A stretch of DNA of 18,282 nucleotides from JAEZHK01 sp964575255 (GTDB lineage Bacteria; Bacillota; Clostridia; Christensenellales; Aristaeellaceae), in assembly GCA_964575255.1 (NCBI GenBank), contig CAZNPZ010000053.1, forward strand, positions 1-18,282, read 5' to 3'. Shown piece after piece: positions 1-6,364 of the stretch (position 1 is its first letter; each line of letters starts with the position of its first letter). A program made the position numbers and the translations under genes. Under the pieces are notes generated by a model. That model saw only the letters and a program-made list of their open reading frames with translations, did no database searches and was not told the DNA's origin.

Positions 1-545
1 AGCGCCGCCGCCGCCATCGCGCTGGCCGCGCCGCACTCCGCCTGACAGCCCGCCTGCGCGCCGGAGATCGACGCGCGCGCCGCGATCACGCCGCCGACGC
101 CCGCCGCGGTAAACAGCGCGTCGACCAGCGCGTCGTCCAAAGCGTTCAGCGCCTTTCCGTAGGTCAGAAGGATGCCCGGAAGGATGCCGCAGGCGCCCGC
201 CGTCGGCGCTGCGACGATCCGCCCCATCGCGGCGTTGAGTTCCGCGACGCCCAGCGCCACCGCCATCGCCTCGCCGACCAGGTTCCCCGCCGCAGAATTG
301 CCGGACTGAACCCGCCCGATCAGTTGAAACGCCTGCCCGCCGGTCATGCCGGACATGGACTTCACGTCCGGCTTGAGGCCCGCCTCCGCCGACTCGCGCA
401 TCACCTGAAGCGCCTTTGCCATCGTCTCCCGGAGCGCCGCTTCGGGCGCGCCGTCCCGCTCCGCCTGGTCGGAGAGCACCACCCGCGCGATGCAGCCCTC
501 CCCCGCCTCCCGAACCAGTTCCTCGATCGAATCGGTCTTCAGCAT
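1..545 (-). CDS. sdaAA: L-serine dehydratase, iron-sulfur type, alpha subunit (partial, 3' end outside window)
   Basis: Catalytic alpha subunit of the two-subunit [4Fe-4S] L-serine ammonia-lyase, which converts serine to pyruvate and ammonia in the cytosol. The window holds the first 181 codons; the C-terminal part, with the remaining cluster ligand, lies beyond base 1. The protein begins MLKTDSIEELVREAGEG. It carries the family segments KSMSGMTGGQA, APTAGACGILPG and GAQAGCQAECGAASAMA; the last contains cysteines expected to hold the cluster. The start is ATG at 545, with AGAGG a few bases upstream and only 8 bases after the sdaAB stop, so the two genes are one transcript and probably translationally coupled. 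Family and position are clear; the full length cannot be judged. Confidence 0.93.
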   Translation of the reverse strand, partial: MLKTDSIEELVREAGEGCIARVVLSDQAERDGAPEAALRETMAKALQVMRESAEAGLKPDVKSMSGMTGGQAFQLIGRVQSGNSAAGNLVGEAMAVALGVAELNAAMGRIVAAPTAGACGILPGILLTYGKALNALDDALVDALFTAAGVGGVIAARASISGAQAGCQAECGAASAMAAAA

Positions 546-553
546 ATATACCT

Positions 554-1210
554 CTACAATTTCTCCATCAGGATGGCGTCCCGGACGCCGCGGATCGCCT
601 TCAGGCACGCCATCGCGCTTTCGCCGGGCAGTTCGTCCACCTCGATGACCATCACCGCGTCGCCGCGCACGCCGCTTCGGAATACCTGCATCGTCGCGAT
701 GTTGACGCTCTGCCCTGCCAGAAGACCCGATACCTGCGCGATCACGCCCGGCTCATCCCGGTGGCGAATGACGATGGTGTTGGCCTCGCCGGAAAACTCC
801 ACCGGCATGCTGTTGATCTTCTTGACCCGGATTGAGCCGCCGCCCACCGACGCCGCCTCCACCGCAACCGACCGGCTCGTTCCTTCCGCACGGATGACGG
901 CGGTGTTGGGGTGCGCGTCCTTGAGCTCGACGGGATGAAACTCGATCGAAAGCCCGACCTCCTGCGCGAGGCCGAGCGCGTCGCGGATGCGCGCGTCGTC
1001 CACGCCCATGTCCATCAACCCCGCCGCGATCGCGCGGTCGGTGCCGTGCCCCTTGTAGGTACTGGCGAACGAGCCGTACAGCCCCACATCGGCCTTGACC
1101 GCCGCCTCGCCGAGCAGCCGCCTCGCCACCCGTCCGATCCGGGCCGCGCCCGCCGTGTGGGAACTGGACGGGCCGATCATCACCGGCCCGATGATGTCAA
1201 ATACGTGCAT
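554..1210 (-). CDS. sdaAB: L-serine dehydratase, iron-sulfur type, beta subunit
   Basis: Beta subunit (218 aa) of the two-subunit L-serine dehydratase, partner of the alpha subunit encoded just downstream. The N-terminal domain begins MHVFDIIGPVMIGPSSSHTAG, with the PSSSHT motif at residues 14-19. An ACT domain fills about residues 147-218 (TIVIRHRDEPGVIAQVSGLL), a fold known in this family for serine or other ligand binding. ATG at 1210 was chosen because GGGAGGCG lies 6-7 bases upstream and the conserved N-terminus begins there. An in-frame ATG at 1282 would add 24 residues unlike the family and has no good ribosome site. The beta-then-alpha order is the usual Firmicutes arrangement. Confidence 0.93.
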   Translation of the reverse strand: MHVFDIIGPVMIGPSSSHTAGAARIGRVARRLLGEAAVKADVGLYGSFASTYKGHGTDRAIAAGLMDMGVDDARIRDALGLAQEVGLSIEFHPVELKDAHPNTAVIRAEGTSRSVAVEAASVGGGSIRVKKINSMPVEFSGEANTIVIRHRDEPGVIAQVSGLLAGQSVNIATMQVFRSGVRGDAVMVIEVDELPGESAMACLKAIRGVRDAILMEKL

Positions 1211-1228
1211 GGTTTCGCCTCCCACAAG

Positions 1229-1257
1229 ATGGTAACACCCGCCGGATTCCACGTCAA
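1229..1257 (-). promoter_or_regulatory. possible promoter of sdaAB-sdaAA
   Basis: On the minus strand TTGACG (1257-1252) and TACCAT (1234-1229) are separated by 17 bases. The predicted transcription start would lie almost at the ribosome binding site of sdaAB, giving a very short leader, so this is only a candidate. No convincing intrinsic terminator is seen between the feo operon and sdaAB, so read-through is also possible. Confidence 0.3.
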
Positions 1258-1312
1258 GAAGAAAGAGGCACGCAGAGCGCACCCCTTAATAGCCTGTCCA
1301 TCCGGATAAGGA

Positions 1313-1483
1313 TCATTCCTCGCCCGGCTTTTTGTCACAGTGCCCGCCGCAGGAGCCGGAGTACGGGCAGGACTTGCAGGCGGACTGGCCGCCGGTTTTT
1401 ATAAATGACCGGATGCCCCGGTACACCAGCACCGCCGCGAGGATCAGGATCGCCGCCGCGACCACGTATGTTACCCAAGTCAT
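1313..1483 (-). CDS. FeoB-associated Cys-rich small membrane protein
   Basis: A 56-residue protein starting MTWVTYVVAAAILILAAVL. It has a single N-terminal membrane segment (about residues 5-21), a short basic stretch (YRGIRSFIKTGG), and a cysteine cluster (C36, C39, C45, C49, plus H48) with the pattern CKSCPYSGSCGGHC. This matches the small FeoB-associated Cys-rich membrane proteins found behind feoB in many Firmicutes; their exact role is unsettled, and metal handling during Fe(II) uptake is inferred. The ATG (1483-1481) overlaps the feoB TGA in an ATGA junction, so it is translationally coupled to feoB. Length and cysteine spacing agree with the family. Confidence 0.88.
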   Translation of the reverse strand: MTWVTYVVAAAILILAAVLVYRGIRSFIKTGGQSACKSCPYSGSCGGHCDKKPGEE

Positions 1484-3636
1484 GCGAAGAACAGCCTCCC
1501 AACCTGATAGACGACAAGCGCCACCAGATACGCCGCGCCTACCTGAATGCCCACAGACAGCCACGTGTACTTCCGGCTGCCAAGCTCCCGCCTGATCGCC
1601 GCCAGCGCCGCCACGCAGGGCGGGTACAGAAGCGTAAACACCATGAACGAATAGGCGGAGAGCGGCGTGAACTGCCGGGACAGCATGCCGACCAAACTGC
1701 CGGTATCCGGCGCGGCGTACAATACCTGCAGCGTCGAGACCACCGCCTCCTTGGCGACCAGGCCGGAGAGCAGCGCCACGCCCTTTCGCCAGTCGCCAAA
1801 GCCGAGCGGCGCGAGCACCGGGGCGATGAACCGCCCCAGCGCGCCGAAGATGCTCCGTTCGCTGTCCGCCACGAACTGCATCGAGAAGCTGAAGCTCTGC
1901 AAAAACCAGATCACCACGCTCATCGCGAAGATGACCGTCCCGGCGCGGGATAAAAAGTCCTTCGCGCGCTCCCAAAGCCTTCGGGCAACGTTCTTGACCG
2001 ACGGCCAGCGGTAGGGCGGCAGTTCCATCAGAAACGGCGTGTCCCCCTCGCGAAAGGCGGTCTTGCGGAGGATCAGACCGACCGCCACCATCGCGAGCAT
2101 GCCCAGAAGGTAGAGGCTGAATACCACCAGCCCCTGCCCCTTCGCGAAGAACGCCGCGGCAAACAGCCCGTACACCGGCAGCTTCGCGCCGCAGGACATG
2201 AACGGGGTCAGAAGGATCGTCATGCGCCGGTCGCGCTCGTTCTCGACGGCGCGCGCGCCGATCACCGCGGTCGTGGTGCAGCCAAAGCCCATCAGCATCG
2301 GGATGAACGAGCGCCCGGAGAGGCCGAACCTTCGAAGCAGCCGGTCGGTGATGAACGCCGCGCGGGACATGTAGCCGGAATCCTCCAAAATGGAGAGGAA
2401 CAGGAAGATCATCAGAATCTGCGGCAGGAACGTGACCACGCCGCCGACGCCCGCGATCACGCCGGAAAGGATCAGCGACTGGATCCACGCGGGCGCGTTC
2501 GCGGCGACGAGCAGGCTCTGCGCGCCCGCGCCCAGAATGTTGTTGATCAGGTACTCGACCCAGCCGGACAGCGTCTGCCCCACCGGGCCGAACGTGACCG
2601 AGAACATGACGCCCATGATCGCAAGAAAGATCGGAAACGCGAACACCTTATGGGTCAGCACCCGGTCGATCATGTCGGAAACGTCCTCGTTCGCCACGTC
2701 CGCGCGCCTGAAGCCCGATTCCCGGAGGATCTTCTCAATCGCTTCGTAACGCGCGTCCGCGATCAGCGTCAGCCCGTCGATGCCCGGATGGGCTTTGCGC
2801 CCCTCCGTGAGGTACGCGGCGACCGCGCCCCTGATCTTCTCGCGCTGGTCGTCGGTCAGGAACGCGGAAGAAAGGATGGTGTCGTCGCCCTCCAAGAGTT
2901 TCAACGCGACCCATTCGGTTGGCGGGGAATAGTCCAGATCGCCCTCGTCCACATAGCCGCCGATGTGCGCGTGCGGGGCCTGGGCGGTGTGGTCGTCGTC
3001 CCGATGGCGTTCGTCCCGGTGTCCGAAGTGTTCGGACACGTCAAACGCCGAATGCGCCTCCGCGCCGCCCAGCGCGGCGACGATGGTCGCCACCGCAAGC
3101 CTCGTCGCGGCGTCGTAGCGCCTCAGCGCGCTCGCGGTCGTGGGATGATGCGCCTGCTGATGCAGCGCAGTGAAGAGTTCGTCAAACCCGGTGCGCTTTT
3201 TTGCCGAGATCGGGACGACCGGCGCGCCAAGAAGATCCGATAACCGTTTGGTGTCAACTTTACCGCCGTGCCGCTCGATCTCGTCCATCAGGTTGAGCGC
3301 GATCACCATCGGCCGCTCCAGTTCCATCAGCTGCAGCGTCAGAAACAGGTTGCGCTCCAGGTTTGTGGCGTCGACGATGTTCAAAACGACGTCCGGCCTG
3401 TGCTGGGCGATGAAGTGGCGGGTAATGTTTTCTTCAATGGAGTAGGGCGAAAGCGAGTAGACGCCGGGGAGGTCGGTCAAGGTCGCCTGATCCTCGCCCA
3501 GCTCGAACAGCGCCTCCTTGCGCTCCACCGTCACGCCCGGCCAGTTGCCCACGTACTGGTGCGAGCCGGTCAACGCGTTAAAGAGCGTGGTCTTCCCGCT
3601 GTTGGGGTTGCCCGCCAGCGCTATGGAGAATTTCAA
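1480..3636 (-). CDS. feoB: Ferrous iron transport protein B (GTPase and membrane permease)
   Basis: Fe(II) uptake protein of the inner membrane, 718 aa. The N-terminal G domain shows G1 GNPNSGKT (9-16), G3 DLPG (55-58), G4 NLMD (115-118) and G5 SAKK (144-147), followed by a helical GDI-like region. The membrane part (about 330-718) has the gate motifs FGCTTTAV (C453), MSCGAKLP (C482) and YPPC (C674), which fit the Firmicutes form of the pore. An unusual His/Asp-rich stretch (about 195-224, seven histidines) sits between the G domain and the first membrane helix. The start is TTG at 3636: it overlaps the feoA TGA (TTGA), has a G-rich ribosome site (GGGGGGTG) about 8 bases upstream, and gives the canonical N-terminus MKFSIALAGN. 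The 3' end overlaps the next small gene by 4 bases. Confidence 0.96.
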   Translation of the reverse strand: MKFSIALAGNPNSGKTTLFNALTGSHQYVGNWPGVTVERKEALFELGEDQATLTDLPGVYSLSPYSIEENITRHFIAQHRPDVVLNIVDATNLERNLFLTLQLMELERPMVIALNLMDEIERHGGKVDTKRLSDLLGAPVVPISAKKRTGFDELFTALHQQAHHPTTASALRRYDAATRLAVATIVAALGGAEAHSAFDVSEHFGHRDERHRDDDHTAQAPHAHIGGYVDEGDLDYSPPTEWVALKLLEGDDTILSSAFLTDDQREKIRGAVAAYLTEGRKAHPGIDGLTLIADARYEAIEKILRESGFRRADVANEDVSDMIDRVLTHKVFAFPIFLAIMGVMFSVTFGPVGQTLSGWVEYLINNILGAGAQSLLVAANAPAWIQSLILSGVIAGVGGVVTFLPQILMIFLFLSILEDSGYMSRAAFITDRLLRRFGLSGRSFIPMLMGFGCTTTAVIGARAVENERDRRMTILLTPFMSCGAKLPVYGLFAAAFFAKGQGLVVFSLYLLGMLAMVAVGLILRKTAFREGDTPFLMELPPYRWPSVKNVARRLWERAKDFLSRAGTVIFAMSVVIWFLQSFSFSMQFVADSERSIFGALGRFIAPVLAPLGFGDWRKGVALLSGLVAKEAVVSTLQVLYAAPDTGSLVGMLSRQFTPLSAYSFMVFTLLYPPCVAALAAIRRELGSRKYTWLSVGIQVGAAYLVALVVYQVGRLFFA

Positions 3637-3875
3637 GCGGAAGCACCCCCCGTCACGCGAATCCCCTCTGCGTCCTCCCGCCGGATGGTCAGCTTGTAGC
3701 CGCGTAGCTGAATCTCAATCGGGTCGCCCAGCGGCGCGCGCTTGGTGACGGTGACGTGCGTTCCCGGCGTAATGCCCATCTCCACCAGCCTGCGCTTGAT
3801 CTTTCCCTGCACCAGCACCTGGGTCACCGCGGCGCTCTCGCCGTTTTTCAGGAGGTTCAGCGTCCGGTCCGTCAT
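3633..3875 (-). CDS. feoA: Ferrous iron transport protein A (SH3-like)
   Basis: Small cytosolic SH3-like protein (80 aa) that works with FeoB in Fe(II) uptake. It begins MTDRTLNLLKNGESAAV and shows the FeoA pattern IKRRLVEMGITPGTHVTV followed by GDPIEIQLRGYKLTIRREDA. ATG at 3875 is preceded by GAGGGG about 8 bases upstream; a longer reading from a TTG at 3905 would start in the leader close to the operator-like palindrome and lacks a ribosome site. The stop overlaps the TTG start of feoB, so translation of the two is coupled. It is the first gene of feoA-feoB-small Cys-rich protein. Confidence 0.93.
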   Translation of the reverse strand: MTDRTLNLLKNGESAAVTQVLVQGKIKRRLVEMGITPGTHVTVTKRAPLGDPIEIQLRGYKLTIRREDAEGIRVTGGASA

Positions 3876-3906
3876 GGGCACACCCCTCGCTTGATGTAAT
3901 TGCAAA

Positions 3907-3923
3907 GTTAGGCTTTACTAACC
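3907..3923. promoter_or_regulatory. DtxR/IdeR-like operator candidate at the feo transcription start
   Basis: The palindrome GTTAG-GCTTTA-CTAAC lies at the predicted start point of the feo transcript. Read on the plus strand, TTAGGCTTTACTAACC has the half-site arrangement TTAGG-N5-CTAACC of the known DtxR/IdeR box (TTAGGTTAGCCTAACCTAA), with 13 of 19 positions matching. A second palindrome, TAGTC-CA-GACTA (3934-3945), overlaps the -10 hexamer. An iron-dependent DtxR-family repressor would make sense for an Fe(II) uptake operon; binding is inferred. Confidence 0.5.
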
Positions 3924-3929
3924 ACAGCC

Positions 3930-3959
3930 ATTATAGTCCAGACTAACTGACGCTGTCAA
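3930..3959 (-). promoter_or_regulatory. feo operon promoter
   Basis: On the minus strand a perfect TTGACA (3959-3954) and a perfect TATAAT (3935-3930) are 18 bases apart, with the predicted transcription start near 3923. This is the strongest promoter-like sequence upstream of feoA. Confidence 0.8.
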
Positions 3960-4014
3960 TCAGGTATACGCGTTAAAGTTGAATGAAATGACGTCCGGCC
4001 CTGCGGCCATACGG

Positions 4015-4020
4015 TATAAT
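4015..4020 (+). promoter_or_regulatory. -10 element of a likely mnmG promoter
   Basis: A perfect TATAAT lies 62 bases ahead of mnmG, diverging from the feo promoter. No good -35 hexamer is found at 16-19 bases spacing, so the element may be weak or activator-dependent. Confidence 0.45.
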
Positions 4021-4082
4021 GTTGCAATCGGCGCGGGGCGGATGCCCGCATAAACCCAAAACCCATACAAAGAGGGCCGGAG

Positions 4083-5894
4083 ATGACACCCGAACGATTT
4101 GACGCCGTAGTGATCGGCGCGGGCCACGCGGGCTGCGAGGCGGCGCTGGCGCTTGCGCGCATGGGCTTTCAGACACTGCTCACCACGCTGAATCTGGACA
4201 GCGTGGCGATGATGCCGTGCAACCCATCCATTGGCGGCACGGCAAAGGGACACCTGGTGCGGGAAGTGGACGCGCTGGGCGGCGAGATGGGTCTCGCCAT
4301 CGACGATACCATGTTGCAGTCCCGCATGCTCAACACCGCCAAGGGTCCGGCGGTGCATTCGCTGCGCGCGCAAGCGGACAAAAAGGCCTACCAGCGGCGC
4401 ATGCGGCGCGCGCTGGACGATGCGGAAAACCTTACGCTGCGGCAGACCGAGGTGTGCGGGATTGAAACCGAGCACGGCCGCGTGACCGCTGTTCATACGA
4501 CGACCGGCGCGCGCATCGCCTGCCGCGCGGCCATCGTGTGCGGCGGCGTGTATCTGAACAGCCGCATCATCATCGGCGAATGCGCTTGGCAGGGCGGCCC
4601 GCAGGGGCTTTTAAGTTCCATGACGCTGGGTGCTTCGCTTGAAAACCTCGGCTTTTCGCTGCGCCGGTTCAAGACCGGCACGCCCGCGCGGCTGGACGGC
4701 CGCACGATCGACTTTTCCAAAATGGAGCCGCAGCCGGGCGACGAGCCGGTCGTGCCGTTTTCGTTCCTGACCGACCGGAAACTGGAAAACCGGGCGCTCT
4801 GCTACCTGACTTATACCTCTCCTGAAACCCACCGGATCATCCGCGAGAACCTGCACCGCGCGCCGATGTACGCGGGCGCCATCCACGGAACCGGCGCGCG
4901 CTACTGCCCGTCGATCGAGGACAAGGTCGTCCGCTTCGCGGACAAGGAGCGCCACCCGATCTTTCTGGAGCCGGAGGGCGCGGACACCGTCGAATGGTAC
5001 GCGCAGGGCATGTCCACGTCGATGCCGGAGGAGGTGCAGCGCGCGATCTATCAAAGCGTGCCCGGCCTTGAAAACGCGCGGATTCTGCGCCTTGCCTACG
5101 CGATCGAATACGAAGTGATTGACCCCACCCGTCTGACCGGCGCGCTCGCCGCCCGCGACATCGATGGTCTGTACTTTGCTGGGCAGATCAACGGCACCTC
5201 CGGCTACGAGGAGGCCGCCGCGCAAGGCCTCTACGCCGGGATCAACGCCGCGCTATGGCTGAAGGGCGAAGCGCCTATGATTCTGGGCCGCGCCGACGCG
5301 TACCTGGGCGTACTGGTGGACGACCTGACTGTAAAGGGCGTCGACGAACCCTACCGGATGATGACCTCCCGCGCCGAATACCGTCTGGAACTGAGGCAGG
5401 ACAACGCCGACCTGCGCCTGACGGAACTGGGGTACAAAGCCGGGCTCGCCAGCCGCGAACGCTACGAGCGCATGCTGAAAAAACGGGAAAACACCCAAGA
5501 AGCGCTGGGGCTGATCGGCGAATTGCGTCTGGAGAACGCGCTGAAACGGCCGGACGCACGCCTTTCGGAACTCGCCAAAGGCACGGCGCTTGAGAATTTG
5601 CCCGCAGACGCGCTCGAACAGGCGGAGATCATGGCGAAGTACGAGGGCTACCTCACGCGCCAGCAGTCGCAGATCGACCGCTTCAACCGCGCGGAGCGCC
5701 TCACGATGCCGGAAGACATCGACTACCTCGCCGTCTCCGGGCTTCGGATCGAGGCGCGGCAGAAGCTGAACGCGCAGCGCCCCCGGTCGCTGGGGCAAGC
5801 GTCCAGAATCCCCGGTGTATCGCCGGGTGACATCTCGGTACTGATGGTGCTGCTGGAGCGCATGCGCCGGGCGGGCACAGTGGCCCAGGCGTAA
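4083..5894 (+). CDS. mnmG: tRNA uridine-5-carboxymethylaminomethyl(34) synthesis enzyme MnmG
   Basis: FAD-dependent tRNA-modifying enzyme (603 aa) that works with MnmE to install the carboxymethylaminomethyl group (cmnm5) on wobble uridine 34. The N-terminal dinucleotide fold has GAGHAGCE (12-19), followed by MMPCNPSIGGTAKGH (43-57). The conserved GTPARLDGRTIDF (199-211) and the catalytic-cysteine motif RYCPSIEDK (C275) are present, and the C-terminal helical domain ends with YLAVSGLRIEARQKL and SRIPGVSPGDISVL. Length is slightly below the usual 620 or so, without a gap in conserved blocks. ATG at 4083 follows AGAGGG by 6 bases. It stands alone here; mnmE and rsmG, frequent neighbours, are not in the window. 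Confidence 0.96.
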   Translation: MTPERFDAVVIGAGHAGCEAALALARMGFQTLLTTLNLDSVAMMPCNPSIGGTAKGHLVREVDALGGEMGLAIDDTMLQSRMLNTAKGPAVHSLRAQADKKAYQRRMRRALDDAENLTLRQTEVCGIETEHGRVTAVHTTTGARIACRAAIVCGGVYLNSRIIIGECAWQGGPQGLLSSMTLGASLENLGFSLRRFKTGTPARLDGRTIDFSKMEPQPGDEPVVPFSFLTDRKLENRALCYLTYTSPETHRIIRENLHRAPMYAGAIHGTGARYCPSIEDKVVRFADKERHPIFLEPEGADTVEWYAQGMSTSMPEEVQRAIYQSVPGLENARILRLAYAIEYEVIDPTRLTGALAARDIDGLYFAGQINGTSGYEEAAAQGLYAGINAALWLKGEAPMILGRADAYLGVLVDDLTVKGVDEPYRMMTSRAEYRLELRQDNADLRLTELGYKAGLASRERYERMLKKRENTQEALGLIGELRLENALKRPDARLSELAKGTALENLPADALEQAEIMAKYEGYLTRQQSQIDRFNRAERLTMPEDIDYLAVSGLRIEARQKLNAQRPRSLGQASRIPGVSPGDISVLMVLLERMRRAGTVAQA

Positions 5895-5934
5895 TTCCCC
5901 GTCGCGCCATCCGACAAATTTTACACAGGATGCC

Positions 5935-5964
5935 TTCACAGAAGTACCCGTCACGGCATATCAT
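5935..5964 (+). promoter_or_regulatory. candidate glmS promoter
   Basis: TTCACA (5935-5940) and TATCAT (5959-5964) are separated by 18 bases and lie about 55 bases ahead of the ribozyme cleavage site. Each hexamer departs from consensus by one base. No terminator is visible after mnmG, so read-through from mnmG is also possible. Confidence 0.4.
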
Positions 5965-6019
5965 GTTGGAGAGGTTATCGAAGGGGGAATGCCTATGCGG
6001 TAAATCCGGGTGACCTGCA

Positions 6020-6220
6020 AGCGCCGGGACTGCCCCGATCCGCCATCAACCGTGTTTTTACGCGGCGGGCGACCCATTGCGGGGCAGTTGACGAGGAGAG
6101 CGGATGCGCCGGGAGACCGGCGCGCATCGAAAGATTCGGCGGGTACCGCTCGGGTGGGATGCGCCCATCCTTAAGACGCGTTGAAAAACTGCGGGCGACC
6201 GCACAACAAAACGCGCGTCC
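6020..6220 (+). promoter_or_regulatory. glmS ribozyme (glucosamine-6-phosphate riboswitch)
   Basis: Self-cleaving RNA that uses glucosamine-6-phosphate as cofactor and lowers glmS expression when the product is abundant. The expected self-cleavage site is between A6020 and G6021 of AGCGCC. P1 is ACTGCCCCG (6029-6037) pairing with CGGGGCAGT (6080-6088), followed by the core TTGACGAGGA. P2 is GAGCGG (6098-6103) with CCGCTC (6146-6151). The P2.1 region has the conserved ATCGAA (6126-6131) and TTCGGCGG (6135-6142). P3 is GGATG/CATCC (6157-6170). P4 is GACGCG (6175-6180) with CGCGTC (6214-6219), capped by a TGCGG-GCGA-CCGCA hairpin. The P1 tip carries a 42-base insertion with its own CCGCC/GGCGG stem. 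Confidence 0.93.
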
Positions 6221-6364
6221 TTCAGAAATATAGATAAAAATCATATCGGGCTTACGCGCCGGGAATGATGACGCCTGGGCCTTGCCGTATTTTGCATCAA
6301 AAACAAGCGGCGGGGCGCCGGGGCTTACCCTTTCCATGCGTAAGCACAAGAAGGAGCGTTCATC
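6221..6364 (+). other. glmS 5' leader between ribozyme and start codon
   Basis: 144 bases without an ORF of note. It holds a small hairpin, GCTTAC (6323-6328) with GTAAGC (6340-6345), just ahead of the AAGGAG ribosome site at 6351-6356. Nothing else is recognised. Confidence 0.5.

Noticed and set aside
5993..6349. 118-codon minus-strand open frame over the glmS leader
   Set aside because: It overlaps the glmS ribozyme, whose structure explains the sequence; the protein shows no recognisable domain.
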